Position numbers and translations under genes: made by a program
Source of the DNA: JBNKWA01 sp050299555
GTDB lineage: Bacteria > Pseudomonadota > Alphaproteobacteria > Rhodobacterales > Rhodobacteraceae
Assembly: GCA_050299555.1 (NCBI GenBank)
Contig: JBNKWA010000015.1
Location: 1 to 17,102 of the forward strand
Length of the DNA stretch: 17,102 bases
Direction: 5' to 3'
Shown: piece after piece, positions 1 to 6,961 of the stretch
Layout: each line of letters starts with the position of its first letter
Position numbering within the stretch: the stretch's first letter is position 1
The notes under the pieces: model-generated
Database searches by the model: none
What the model was told of the DNA's origin: nothing
Seen by the model: only the letters and a program-made list of their open reading frames with translations

Positions 1-128
1 CGGAGTACTTGGACCAAGAAGACAGGCGTTCAGGACGCGAGAATGGCAGCGCGGGGAGGCGCGGCGCGTCCGGCCCGGCCTGGACAGGCGGATCCCTGAT
101 GGGACCGGCGGGAGCGATGGCCCCCGCT

Positions 129-150
129 CGCGCTGCCGCAAGGCAGCGCG
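129..150 (-). terminator. Perfect hairpin just past the minus-strand ORF; possible terminator
   Basis: A 9-bp perfect inverted repeat (CGCGCTGCC at 129-137, GGCAGCGCG at 142-150) encloses a 4-nt loop (GCAA on the plus strand, TTGC on the minus strand). On the minus strand it starts 8 nt after the stop codon of the ORF ending at 159, which is where a terminator for the tssH transcript would be expected. No T tract follows on either strand, so it is not a canonical intrinsic terminator. It could equally be an mRNA 3'-end stabilising structure or a chance palindrome in GC-rich DNA. Confidence 0.3.
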
Positions 151-158
151 CCCGCGCC

Positions 159-506
159 TCATGCCCCCGGAGCGGGGCGCGAGGGTGGGTGGGCGGGGAG
201 CGCCCCGCGCCCGGGAGGCTGAGGCGCGGCTGCGTCACCACCCCGCAGCACCGGGTCGCGGAAATCCTGCAGGTAGAGATCGCCAAGCCGTGCCGCCGCC
301 TCGGGGTCACCGCGCGCGGCGAATTCGCAGTCGAGGATGGCAATCCCCTCCGGCCGGCGCCGGGGCAGGTCCAGCCCATGGATCAGTGCCACCGCCTCGG
401 CGATCTTCGGCGACATTGCCGCCAGCTTTTCGTCCGACACCGCCGCTTCGTGGTGCCATTGCCACATCAGGCTATGGCGCCAGGCGGCAAGGCGCCAGAG
501 CGCCAT
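159..506 (-). CDS. Hypothetical protein downstream of tssH (Sel1-like motif)
   Basis: I do not recognise this 115-residue ORF. It lies 74 bp downstream of tssH on the same strand and could be cotranscribed with it. The N-terminal third is rich in Trp, Leu, His and Arg and looks amphipathic helical. Residues 65-80 (AARGDPEAAARLGDLY) resemble half of a Sel1/TPR-type repeat (A..G...A...LG..Y). Codons up to about residue 90 are GC3-rich like those of its neighbours, which supports real coding. The last 25 residues are Pro/Ala/Arg-rich and look like read-through into non-coding DNA. There is no Shine-Dalgarno sequence before the ATG and no ATG, GTG or TTG upstream in frame before the tssH stop. 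A basic, coding-like stretch (AIERIIYRIRLAL) ends just upstream in another frame. The ORF may therefore be a frameshifted or decayed remnant. No function is assigned. Confidence 0.4.
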   Translation of the reverse strand: MALWRLAAWRHSLMWQWHHEAAVSDEKLAAMSPKIAEAVALIHGLDLPRRRPEGIAILDCEFAARGDPEAAARLGDLYLQDFRDPVLRGGDAAAPQPPGRGALPAHPPSRPAPGA

Positions 507-580
507 CCCGAGATGCCAGAGCCAGCCTGATCCGGTAGATGATGCGCTCGATGGCCCCGGTGCCCGGGCCGGCCGCGCGC

Positions 581-3367
581 TTATTCGAACGCGTAGGCGA
601 AGCCTTCGGTACTGCCGGTGACGGTGACGCGGGCAAGCGGCGTCCCCTCGAGCTGGCGGTTCAGCACCTGGCGCGACAATTCCGGCAAGAGCGTGTTGGT
701 CAGGATCGCATCGATCATCCGGCCGCCCGATTCGATCTCGGTGCAGCGCGCCTTGATCAGGTCCATGGCGCCCTCGCCGATCACCAGTTCGGCCTCGTGC
801 CCGGCCATCAGCCGCCTTGCGATGCCCTTCAGCTTGTGCCCGGCGATCGCCTCGATCATCGCATCCGACAACGGATAGTAGGGGATCGTCACCACCCGGC
901 CGAGGAGTGCCGCCGGGAACACCTTCAGAAGCGGCGCCCGGAGCGCCTTGGCCAGCTCCTCGTTGTCGGTCGCCCGCCTGCCGTCCTCGGTCGCGGCCAT
1001 GATCTCTTCCGAGCCGACATTGGAGGTGAGCAGGATCAACGTGTTCTTGAAGTCGATCCGCCGCCCCTCGCTGTCGTCCATCATCCCCTTGTCGAAGACC
1101 TGGAAGAAGATCTCGTGCACGTCCGGGTGCGCCTTCTCGACCTCGTCGAGCAGCACCACCGAATAGGGGCGGCGCCGGACTGCCTCGGTCAGCACCCCGC
1201 CCTTGCCGTAGCCGACATAGCCCGGCGGCGCGCCTTTCAGCGTCGAGACGGTATGCGCCTCCTGGTACTCGGACATGTTGATCGAGATGAGGTTCTGCTC
1301 GCCGCCATAGAGGGTCTCGGCCAGCGCCAGCGCGGTCTCGGTCTTGCCGACCCCCGAGGGGCCGCAGAGCATGAAGACGCCGATGGGCTTTTCCGGCGCG
1401 CCCAGGCCCGCCGAGGCGGTCTGGATGCGGTTGGCGATCATCTCCATGGCGTGGTCCTGTCCGACCACCCGTTCCGACAGGATCCCGGCGAGCTTCAGCG
1501 CCCGCTCGGTCTGGCTGGCCAGCATCCGGCCGGTGGGGATGCCGGTCCAGTCCTGGACCACGGCGGCCACCGCATTGCGGTCCACCGAGGGCAGGATCAG
1601 CGGCCGCTCGCCCTGGGCGGTGGCCAGTTCGGCCAGCTTGGTCTTCAGCGTCGCCAGCGCCTCGTCGCGGTCGAAGGGGACCTCTGCCTCTGCCTCGGCC
1701 GGCTGGCCGCCGTCACCGGAACCATCGTCGTCGCCTTCGGGCGCCGCCTCGCCGGTGGCCGGAACGGCATCGGCGGCGGCCGCCGCCTCGATCTCGCCCT
1801 CGCTCGGCGGGGCCTCGCCGGTCTCATCCAGCACCGCGCCGGTGCCGCGCAGCCGGGCGCGCAAGTCAAGGATCTCGTCCACCAGCGCCTTCTCGGCCTC
1901 CCAGCGCTCCCTGGCCGCGTCGAGCTCGCCGCCCGCCTCGGCCAGCGCCGCCTCGACCTCGGCCATGCGGTCGCCGGTATCGATGCCGATGGCCATCTCG
2001 CGCTCGATGATGCCCTGCTCGATCTCGAGCGCGGCCACCCGGCGCTCGATGTCCTCGACCTCGGCCGGCGTGGCGTGCTGGCTGACGGCGACCCGGGCGC
2101 AGGAGGTGTCGAGCAGGCTGATCGCCTTGTCGGGCAACTGCCGGGCCGGGATGTAGCGGTGCGACAGGTGCACCGCCGCCTCCAGCGCCTCGTCGAGGAT
2201 CTCGACCTTGTGGTGCTTTTCCAGCACCCCGGCGATGCCCCTCAGCATGCGGATGGCGGCCTCCTCGGACGGCTCCTCGACCTTGACCACCTGAAAGCGG
2301 CGGGTCAGCGCGGGATCCTTCTCGATGTGTTCCTTGTATTCGGCCCAGGTGGTGGCGGCGACGGTGCGCAGCTCGCCCCGGGCCAGCGCCGGCTTCAGGA
2401 GGTTGGCCGCGTCGCCGGTGCCGGCCGAACCGCCGGCGCCGATCAGCGTATGCGCCTCGTCGATGAACAGGATGATCGGCACGTCCGAGGACTGCACCTC
2501 GTCGATGACCGATTTCAGCCGCTTCTCGAACTCGCCCTTGACGCTGGCGCCGGCCTGCATCAGGCCGATGTCGAGCATGTGCAGCTGCACCCCCTTGAGC
2601 TGCGGCGGCACGTCGCCGCGGGCGAGGCGCAGCGCGAAGCCCTCGACCCCCGCGGTCTTGCCGACCCCGGCCTCGCCGGTGAGGATCGGGTTGTTCTGGC
2701 GCCGGCGCATCAGGATGTCGACGATCTGGCGGATCTCGGGGTCGCGGCCGATCACCGGGTCGATCTTGCCGGCCCGGGCCCGCTCGGTGAGGTTGGTGGC
2801 ATACTGGGCGAGCGCCGACTTGCCGCCGGGCGCCTTTTTCGGTGCCGCCTCGGTGGGCGCGGCGGCGGGGGCCTCGACCGATTCCTGCAGCAACTCGTCA
2901 AGCTGGGCGGCCATGGAAGCGGGATCGATCTTGTCGAATTCCAGGCTGATCTTGTAGAGCAGCCCCTCCAGCACCGGGGTCTGCATGGCGCCCAGCAGCA
3001 GGTAGGCCGAGCGCACCGTCTCGTCCCCGAATTCGAGCGAGCCGTAGTTCCAGGCCTCCTGGATGGCGTGGAAGATGTGGTCCGAGAACTCCTCGACCGA
3101 GCTGGCGCCATGGGGCAGCGTATCGATGGCGCGCTGGATCTCGCCCTCCAGCTTGCCTTCGTCGACACCGGCCGCCTGCAGCAGAATCTCGAAGTCCGAG
3201 CGCTGGGAACGCGACAGCTCCCAGATGAAATGGACCAGTTCCACATAGGGGTTGCCACGGGCCTTGGCACCCTGGGCAGCCGCCGAAAACGCCTTCAGAC
3301 ACGCGGCATTCAGCTTGCCAACCAGTTCCTTCCGCTTCACCGCCTGCTGCGAGCCGCGTTGCGCCAT
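581..3367 (-). CDS. tssH: T6SS AAA+ ATPase TssH (ClpV)
   Basis: This 928-residue cytoplasmic ClpB-family unfoldase extracts TssC from contracted TssBC sheaths so that subunits can be reused. The N-terminal Clp-repeat domain spans about 10-160 and is followed by an Ala/Pro/Lys linker. The D1 AAA+ domain has Walker A GEAGVGKT at 231-238 and Walker B ILFIDEAH. A coiled-coil middle domain covers about 430-620. The D2 domain has Walker A GPSGVGKT at 669-676, pore loop GYVGYG, Walker B VVLLDEVEK and sensor LTSNVGSE. The ClpV-type N-domain, D1 GDAANLLKPALARGELRTVA and overall length separate it from housekeeping ClpB. An acidic low-complexity insert at about 510-565 makes it longer than the usual ~870-900 residues. 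The ATG at 3367 follows a strong GGAGG. The gene is transcribed divergently from the kinase and the rest of the cluster, so its expression could be set separately. Confidence 0.97.
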   Translation of the reverse strand: MAQRGSQQAVKRKELVGKLNAACLKAFSAAAQGAKARGNPYVELVHFIWELSRSQRSDFEILLQAAGVDEGKLEGEIQRAIDTLPHGASSVEEFSDHIFHAIQEAWNYGSLEFGDETVRSAYLLLGAMQTPVLEGLLYKISLEFDKIDPASMAAQLDELLQESVEAPAAAPTEAAPKKAPGGKSALAQYATNLTERARAGKIDPVIGRDPEIRQIVDILMRRRQNNPILTGEAGVGKTAGVEGFALRLARGDVPPQLKGVQLHMLDIGLMQAGASVKGEFEKRLKSVIDEVQSSDVPIILFIDEAHTLIGAGGSAGTGDAANLLKPALARGELRTVAATTWAEYKEHIEKDPALTRRFQVVKVEEPSEEAAIRMLRGIAGVLEKHHKVEILDEALEAAVHLSHRYIPARQLPDKAISLLDTSCARVAVSQHATPAEVEDIERRVAALEIEQGIIEREMAIGIDTGDRMAEVEAALAEAGGELDAARERWEAEKALVDEILDLRARLRGTGAVLDETGEAPPSEGEIEAAAAADAVPATGEAAPEGDDDGSGDGGQPAEAEAEVPFDRDEALATLKTKLAELATAQGERPLILPSVDRNAVAAVVQDWTGIPTGRMLASQTERALKLAGILSERVVGQDHAMEMIANRIQTASAGLGAPEKPIGVFMLCGPSGVGKTETALALAETLYGGEQNLISINMSEYQEAHTVSTLKGAPPGYVGYGKGGVLTEAVRRRPYSVVLLDEVEKAHPDVHEIFFQVFDKGMMDDSEGRRIDFKNTLILLTSNVGSEEIMAATEDGRRATDNEELAKALRAPLLKVFPAALLGRVVTIPYYPLSDAMIEAIAGHKLKGIARRLMAGHEAELVIGEGAMDLIKARCTEIESGGRMIDAILTNTLLPELSRQVLNRQLEGTPLARVTVTGSTEGFAYAFE

Positions 3368-3517
3368 GGTCCTCCGCCTCCCCGATTCCTTACGCCAGAA
3401 TACCGCCGCCGGTTGCTTTTTCCGGCCGAATTCCGCAGCGTTAGTCTATCCTCGGATACCGCCAAAAGCGAAAACCGAATGCAACTGGTGGCGAATGTCA
3501 CGGCCGGAGCCCGTTAG
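3368..3517. promoter_or_regulatory. Divergent intergenic region between tssH and the kinase
   Basis: These 150 bp separate two divergent genes and must carry the promoter of each unless transcripts enter from outside. The region is visibly more AT-rich than its surroundings around 3411-3480, as expected for promoter DNA. A short interrupted palindrome, TATCC-TC-GGATA, lies at 3447-3458. I searched both strands for -35/-10 pairs with 16-18 bp spacing and found only weak matches (for example TATCCT at 3447 with no matching -35), so no promoter is placed. The tssH Shine-Dalgarno lies immediately upstream of 3367 on the minus strand, and GGAG at 3506-3509 serves the kinase. Confidence 0.5.
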
Positions 3518-5674
3518 ATGATCGATCCCCTGCCCGGCGACATCTTCCGCCAGGGCCAGATCCTCAACAACACCTACGAGATCGAGGGCGTGCTCGGCCG
3601 GGGCGGCACCGGCGAGGTTTATCGCGCCCGCAACCGCATCACCGGGCGGGTGGTGGCGATCAAGGCGCTGAACGCCGAGTTCTCGGGCAACTCGGAATAT
3701 CTCGACCTGATGCGGCGCGAGGAGGAGATGCGCGCCATCCGCCACGATTCGGTGGTCCAGTACACCGACTGCTCGCTGTCCGACCATGGCCATGTCTATC
3801 TGGTGATGGACTTCATCGACGGGCCGTCGCTGAACGATCTGATGCTGCGCGGGCGCATCGATCCGCGCGATCTGATGATCGTCGCCCATCGGGTGGCCGA
3901 GGGGCTGGTGGCCACCCACGCCCATGGCATCGTCCACCGCGACCTGTCGCCCGACAACATCATCCTGCGCGACGGCGACCCCGAGAAGGCGACGATCATA
4001 GATTTCGGCATCGCCAAGGATACCGCCGCCGGGGCCCGGACCATCGTCGGCAACGACTTTGCCGGCAAGTACGAATACGCCGCGCCCGAGCAGCTCGACG
4101 GCCGGGCCGAGACCCGCTCGGACCTCTATTCGCTGGGCGCGCTGCTGCTGGCGGTCTTTCGCGGCGAGGTACCGTTCGGCGGCTCCACCCCCGGCGAGAT
4201 GGTGCGCCGCAAGGCGCGGCCGCTGGACAGCCAGGGGGTGCCCGAGCCGCTGAAGGGCCTGATCGACTGGCTGACGGCGCCCGAGATCGACAAGCGGCCG
4301 CGCGATGCCACCGAAGTGGTCGAGCGACTCGACAAGCTGCTGCGGCCGGCCGGCAGGCGTGGCCGCGCCGACCAGTCCGGACGCGGCACCGGGCGCGGGT
4401 CTGGGCGCGGGTCGGGGCGCGGGGCACCGCTGGAGGCCGGCAACAGCGGCACCGGACGCCGCGGCCTGTGGGCCGCGCTTGCGGTGGTCGTGCTGGGGCT
4501 GGCGGGCATCGCCGGCTATTTCACCGTCGACTGGCGCTCATGGATCGAGCCGTCGCCCGAGCGCATCAGCCCCTATACGCTCGAGGCCGGCAAGGATGCA
4601 GACGGCGTCCGCCTCAGCGGGCACGCCCCGGACCAGGCGGGAACGGATGCCATCGCCGCCGCCTTCGCCGAGGCGACGGGCGCCGCCGCGCCGGCAGGGG
4701 CGATCGCCCTGGGCAGTGGCGCGCCGGAGAACTGGACCCCCGGCATCACGGCGCTGATGGCGGCGCTGGCGCCGCTGCAGGAATGGTCGCTGAGCGTCTC
4801 GGACAGGAATGCCGCGGTCCAGGGGCTGGCCGCCGACGGCGCCAGCCGCGACGCCGCCCTGGCGGCGTTCCAGCAGGCCGCCGCAACCATGGGCGCAACC
4901 GGGCGGGCGAGTATCGCGGTGGGCCCCAGGGTGTTGCCGGTTGCCGACGTGCAGGCGGTCCTCGACGCGCAGACGACCTGCGGCCATCTGGCCCAGAACA
5001 ACCCGCCCGAGGGCGGCTATCCGCTGGGCGCCACCATCGTCGTCACCGGCGAGCTGGCCGGCCCGTCCGATGCCGCGGCCGTGCAGGCGGCGCTGGCCCG
5101 GATCATCGGCGACCGCAAGGTGCGCATGGACACCGCGGCCCTGAATGACGATCTTTGCGCCATCCGCGCGGTGTTGCCGGTGGCGCCGGCGCAGAACCTG
5201 TCGGTCTGGCTCGGCTATGGCGACACCGAAGAGCCCAACTTCTCGGGCATCTACCATGTCGGCGAGAACCCCATCGCCGAGATCCAGGTCCCGGCGGGGG
5301 TCGACGACGGCTCGCTCTGGGTGATGGTCGTCGACAATACCGGCAAGGTCTTTCACCTCTTGCCCAACATCAACCAGACCGAGCACGAACTGGCGCGCGT
5401 CGGCATCGTCGAGGGCGGCATCCGCCGCGTCCGGGTGCTGTACCCCGCGGCCGAGGCGCAGGCCGACCCGACCAAGCTGGGGATGCTGGTCTCGGACACC
5501 GATTTCGGCAAGAGCGAGATCATCGCCATCGTCTCGCGGCAGTCGCTGTTCGACATCCGGCGGCCGCGCGAGGAATCGGTGGCCTCGGTGGCCGAGGCGC
5601 TGAAGGAGCTGGTGGCCACGGGCCAGGTGGAGATCTTCGCCGTCGCCTCGCGGCTGATCGAGGCGCGGCCGTAG
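3518..5674 (+). CDS. ppkA: T6SS-associated membrane Ser/Thr kinase (PpkA/TagE-like)
   Basis: This 718-residue Hanks-type kinase probably acts as the post-translational switch of the T6SS. The cytoplasmic kinase domain (about 20-275) has glycine loop GRGGTGEVY, VAIK with Lys49, catalytic loop HRDLSPDN at 140-147 (Asp142; Ser replaces the usual Lys of HRDLKPEN), DFG at 162-164 and AAPEQ in the activation segment. A Gly-Arg repeat linker follows at 288-303, then one membrane segment at about 316-337 (GLWAALAVVVLGLAGIAGYF). The remaining ~380 residues should be periplasmic. They contain a part resembling the BON-like repeats of OmpA-family proteins (about 350-470), cysteines at 488 and 547 that could pair, and a C-terminal part resembling DUF4384 (about 560-655, FSGIYHVGENP...KVFHLLPN). 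The P. aeruginosa PpkA carries a von Willebrand domain instead. The start is fixed by an in-frame TAG directly before the ATG, with GGAG 8 nt upstream. The periplasmic domain assignments are tentative. Confidence 0.9.
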   Translation: MIDPLPGDIFRQGQILNNTYEIEGVLGRGGTGEVYRARNRITGRVVAIKALNAEFSGNSEYLDLMRREEEMRAIRHDSVVQYTDCSLSDHGHVYLVMDFIDGPSLNDLMLRGRIDPRDLMIVAHRVAEGLVATHAHGIVHRDLSPDNIILRDGDPEKATIIDFGIAKDTAAGARTIVGNDFAGKYEYAAPEQLDGRAETRSDLYSLGALLLAVFRGEVPFGGSTPGEMVRRKARPLDSQGVPEPLKGLIDWLTAPEIDKRPRDATEVVERLDKLLRPAGRRGRADQSGRGTGRGSGRGSGRGAPLEAGNSGTGRRGLWAALAVVVLGLAGIAGYFTVDWRSWIEPSPERISPYTLEAGKDADGVRLSGHAPDQAGTDAIAAAFAEATGAAAPAGAIALGSGAPENWTPGITALMAALAPLQEWSLSVSDRNAAVQGLAADGASRDAALAAFQQAAATMGATGRASIAVGPRVLPVADVQAVLDAQTTCGHLAQNNPPEGGYPLGATIVVTGELAGPSDAAAVQAALARIIGDRKVRMDTAALNDDLCAIRAVLPVAPAQNLSVWLGYGDTEEPNFSGIYHVGENPIAEIQVPAGVDDGSLWVMVVDNTGKVFHLLPNINQTEHELARVGIVEGGIRRVRVLYPAAEAQADPTKLGMLVSDTDFGKSEIIAIVSRQSLFDIRRPREESVASVAEALKELVATGQVEIFAVASRLIEARP
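4379..4426 (+). repeat. Four 12-bp tandem repeats encoding a Gly-Arg linker in the kinase
   Basis: Four consecutive 12-nt units (4379, 4391, 4403, 4415) encode GRGT-GRGS-GRGS-GRGA, residues 288-303. Units two and three differ only in the last base (GGGCGCGGGTCT and GGGCGCGGGTCG). The array lies in the juxtamembrane linker between the kinase domain and the membrane segment. Because the unit is a multiple of three, copy-number change by slippage would alter linker length without breaking the frame. Confidence 0.8.
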
Positions 5675-5728
5675 CGCACCGGCGGAACCCGGTCGCAAGT
5701 CGCCCCTGACGCGTGACTCGCACTTTTG

Positions 5729-5758
5729 TTGCACGACTCGCGCGAACCTGCCTATTCT
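5729..5758 (+). promoter_or_regulatory. Candidate sigma70-type promoter for the tssA operon
   Basis: TTGCAC (5729-5734) and TATTCT (5753-5758) match TTGACA and TATAAT at four of six positions each, with an 18-bp spacer. They lie in the 118-bp gap between the kinase stop and tssA. A start at about 5765 would give a leader of roughly 28 nt ahead of the tssA start codon, still including its ribosome-binding site. If real, the structural operon can be transcribed independently of the kinase. This is a pattern match by eye and is not decisive. Confidence 0.4.
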
Positions 5759-5773
5759 CCACGGAAAATCCGA

Positions 5774-5781
5774 AAGGGAGG
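5774..5781 (+). promoter_or_regulatory. Ribosome-binding site deciding the TTG start of tssA
   Basis: AAGGGAGG lies 11 nt before the TTG at 5793. No in-frame ATG, GTG or other TTG lies between it and the coding sequence, so the TTG is the only start that keeps the conserved N-terminus LAPVTGDNPSGVDLR. The long spacing and the TTG suggest modest initiation efficiency. Confidence 0.65.
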
Positions 5782-5792
5782 CATTCGGGCGC

Positions 5793-6950
5793 TTGGCAGA
5801 GCTTGGAACATTTTTGGCTCCGGTCACCGGCGACAATCCGTCGGGCGTCGACCTGCGCAACGACGATCGTTTCCACGCCCTGGAGCGGATGGCCCGGCCC
5901 GACATCACCGTCGAGCGCGACGACCAGAACAACCCGTCCGGCCAGACCGCCAGCGCGGTGGACTGGGGCGCGGTGCTGGACGAGGCCATGGCGCTGGCCG
6001 AGGCCGGGCGCGACCTGAGGCTGCTGGTCATCGTCACCCGGGCGCTGGCCAATATCGACGGCTACCAGGGCCTGGCCGACGGCCTGAAGCTGATCGCCGA
6101 CAGCGCCGATCAGTACTGGGACAACCTGCATCCGGCGCTGCGCCAGGCGGCGACGCCCAAGGACGGGGCGCTCAGGCGGACCAACGCGCTGCTGCAGCTG
6201 GAGAACGACGACGACGGCCTGCTGGGCGATCTTGGCCGCAACGTGGCGTTTTCGCCGCGCGGCCTCGGCCCGGTGACCGGCAAGCAGCTCAGCCTTGCGA
6301 TGCTGGATCAGAACACGGTCCTGCGCGAGGCCGCCGGCGGGCTGAACGAGAAGGAGCGCGCGGCGCTGGTGGCCGAGCACGAGGCGCTGGTGACCCGGGT
6401 CAAGACCGCCTGCCGCGCCCATGCCGATCAGGAGGCCGAGGCGATGGCGGCGTTGTCGGCCGAGGTGGCGGCGGCAAGGGCGGCGCTGAGCGGGCTGGAA
6501 GCGGTTCTGGCGGGCAAGCTGGGCGGCAATGGCGCCGGGGTGAAGTTCGCCGAGCTCGGACAGTTTCTCGACCGCGTCGCGGCCACGCTGAGCGCCGTGG
6601 AGCCGGCCGCCGCGACGCCGGCCGGCGATACGCAACCCGCGCCCGAAGCGGTGACAAACGTCACTGCCGAGGCACAATCGGGCGGCATAGCATCCGCGCC
6701 GTCCGCATCAGGAGGTGGCACCATCCCCGACAGGCTGACGAGCCGCAAGGATGTCGAGCGTTGCCTCGACCTGATTATCGACTTCTATGAGCGTACCGAA
6801 CCGTCCAGCCCGTTGCCGTTGATGGCCAAGCGGCTGAGACGCATGGTGCCGATGGATTTCATGGATCTGATGGCCGAACTGGCCCCGAGCGGACTGAAGG
6901 AGTTTCGCGCCCAGGCGGGCGCGACCGACGACAAGAAGCGCGATGGATGA
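5793..6950 (+). CDS. tssA: T6SS cap/baseplate protein TssA
   Basis: This is a 385-residue TssA (ImpA family). TssA proteins interact with the baseplate and the distal end of the growing sheath and help prime and guide tail polymerisation in the cytoplasm. The ImpA N-terminal domain covers about 8-125, with hallmark GDNPSGVDLRND and the helical run DLRLLVIVTRALANIDGYQGLADGL. A helical middle region reaches about 250 and is followed by an Ala/Pro-rich linker (about 265-305). The conserved C-terminal region begins near 306 (IPDRLTSRKDVERCLDLI...ERTEPSSPLPLMAKRLRRMV). The length fits the shorter TssA class. Translation starts at TTG, supported by the upstream AAGGGAGG and the conserved N-terminus. 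It is the first gene of the tightly packed block and lies 11 bp before tssB. Confidence 0.93.
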   Translation: MAELGTFLAPVTGDNPSGVDLRNDDRFHALERMARPDITVERDDQNNPSGQTASAVDWGAVLDEAMALAEAGRDLRLLVIVTRALANIDGYQGLADGLKLIADSADQYWDNLHPALRQAATPKDGALRRTNALLQLENDDDGLLGDLGRNVAFSPRGLGPVTGKQLSLAMLDQNTVLREAAGGLNEKERAALVAEHEALVTRVKTACRAHADQEAEAMAALSAEVAAARAALSGLEAVLAGKLGGNGAGVKFAELGQFLDRVAATLSAVEPAAATPAGDTQPAPEAVTNVTAEAQSGGIASAPSASGGGTIPDRLTSRKDVERCLDLIIDFYERTEPSSPLPLMAKRLRRMVPMDFMDLMAELAPSGLKEFRAQAGATDDKKRDG

Positions 6951-6961
6951 AAGGTTGAGCG

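Noticed and set aside
9..530. Plus-strand open frames in the first 600 bases
   Set aside because: They have Arg/Ala/Gly/Pro-rich translations typical of non-coding GC-rich DNA, no ribosome-binding site and no domain; they oppose a better minus-strand candidate.
3413..3452. TTGCTT (3413) with TATCCT (3447) as a promoter for the kinase
   Set aside because: The spacing is 28 bp, far outside the 16-18 bp range, and no better -35 lies at the right distance.
539..3517. A 992-codon plus-strand open frame across the tssH region
   Set aside because: It is the antisense shadow of tssH. The protein is Arg/His/Gly/Leu-rich low-complexity with no recognisable domain, while the minus strand encodes a complete ClpV.
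5678..5693. Small hairpin (ACCGG/CCGGT) after the kinase stop as a terminator
   Set aside because: The stem is only 5 bp with a 6-nt loop and no T tract, which is expected by chance at this GC content.
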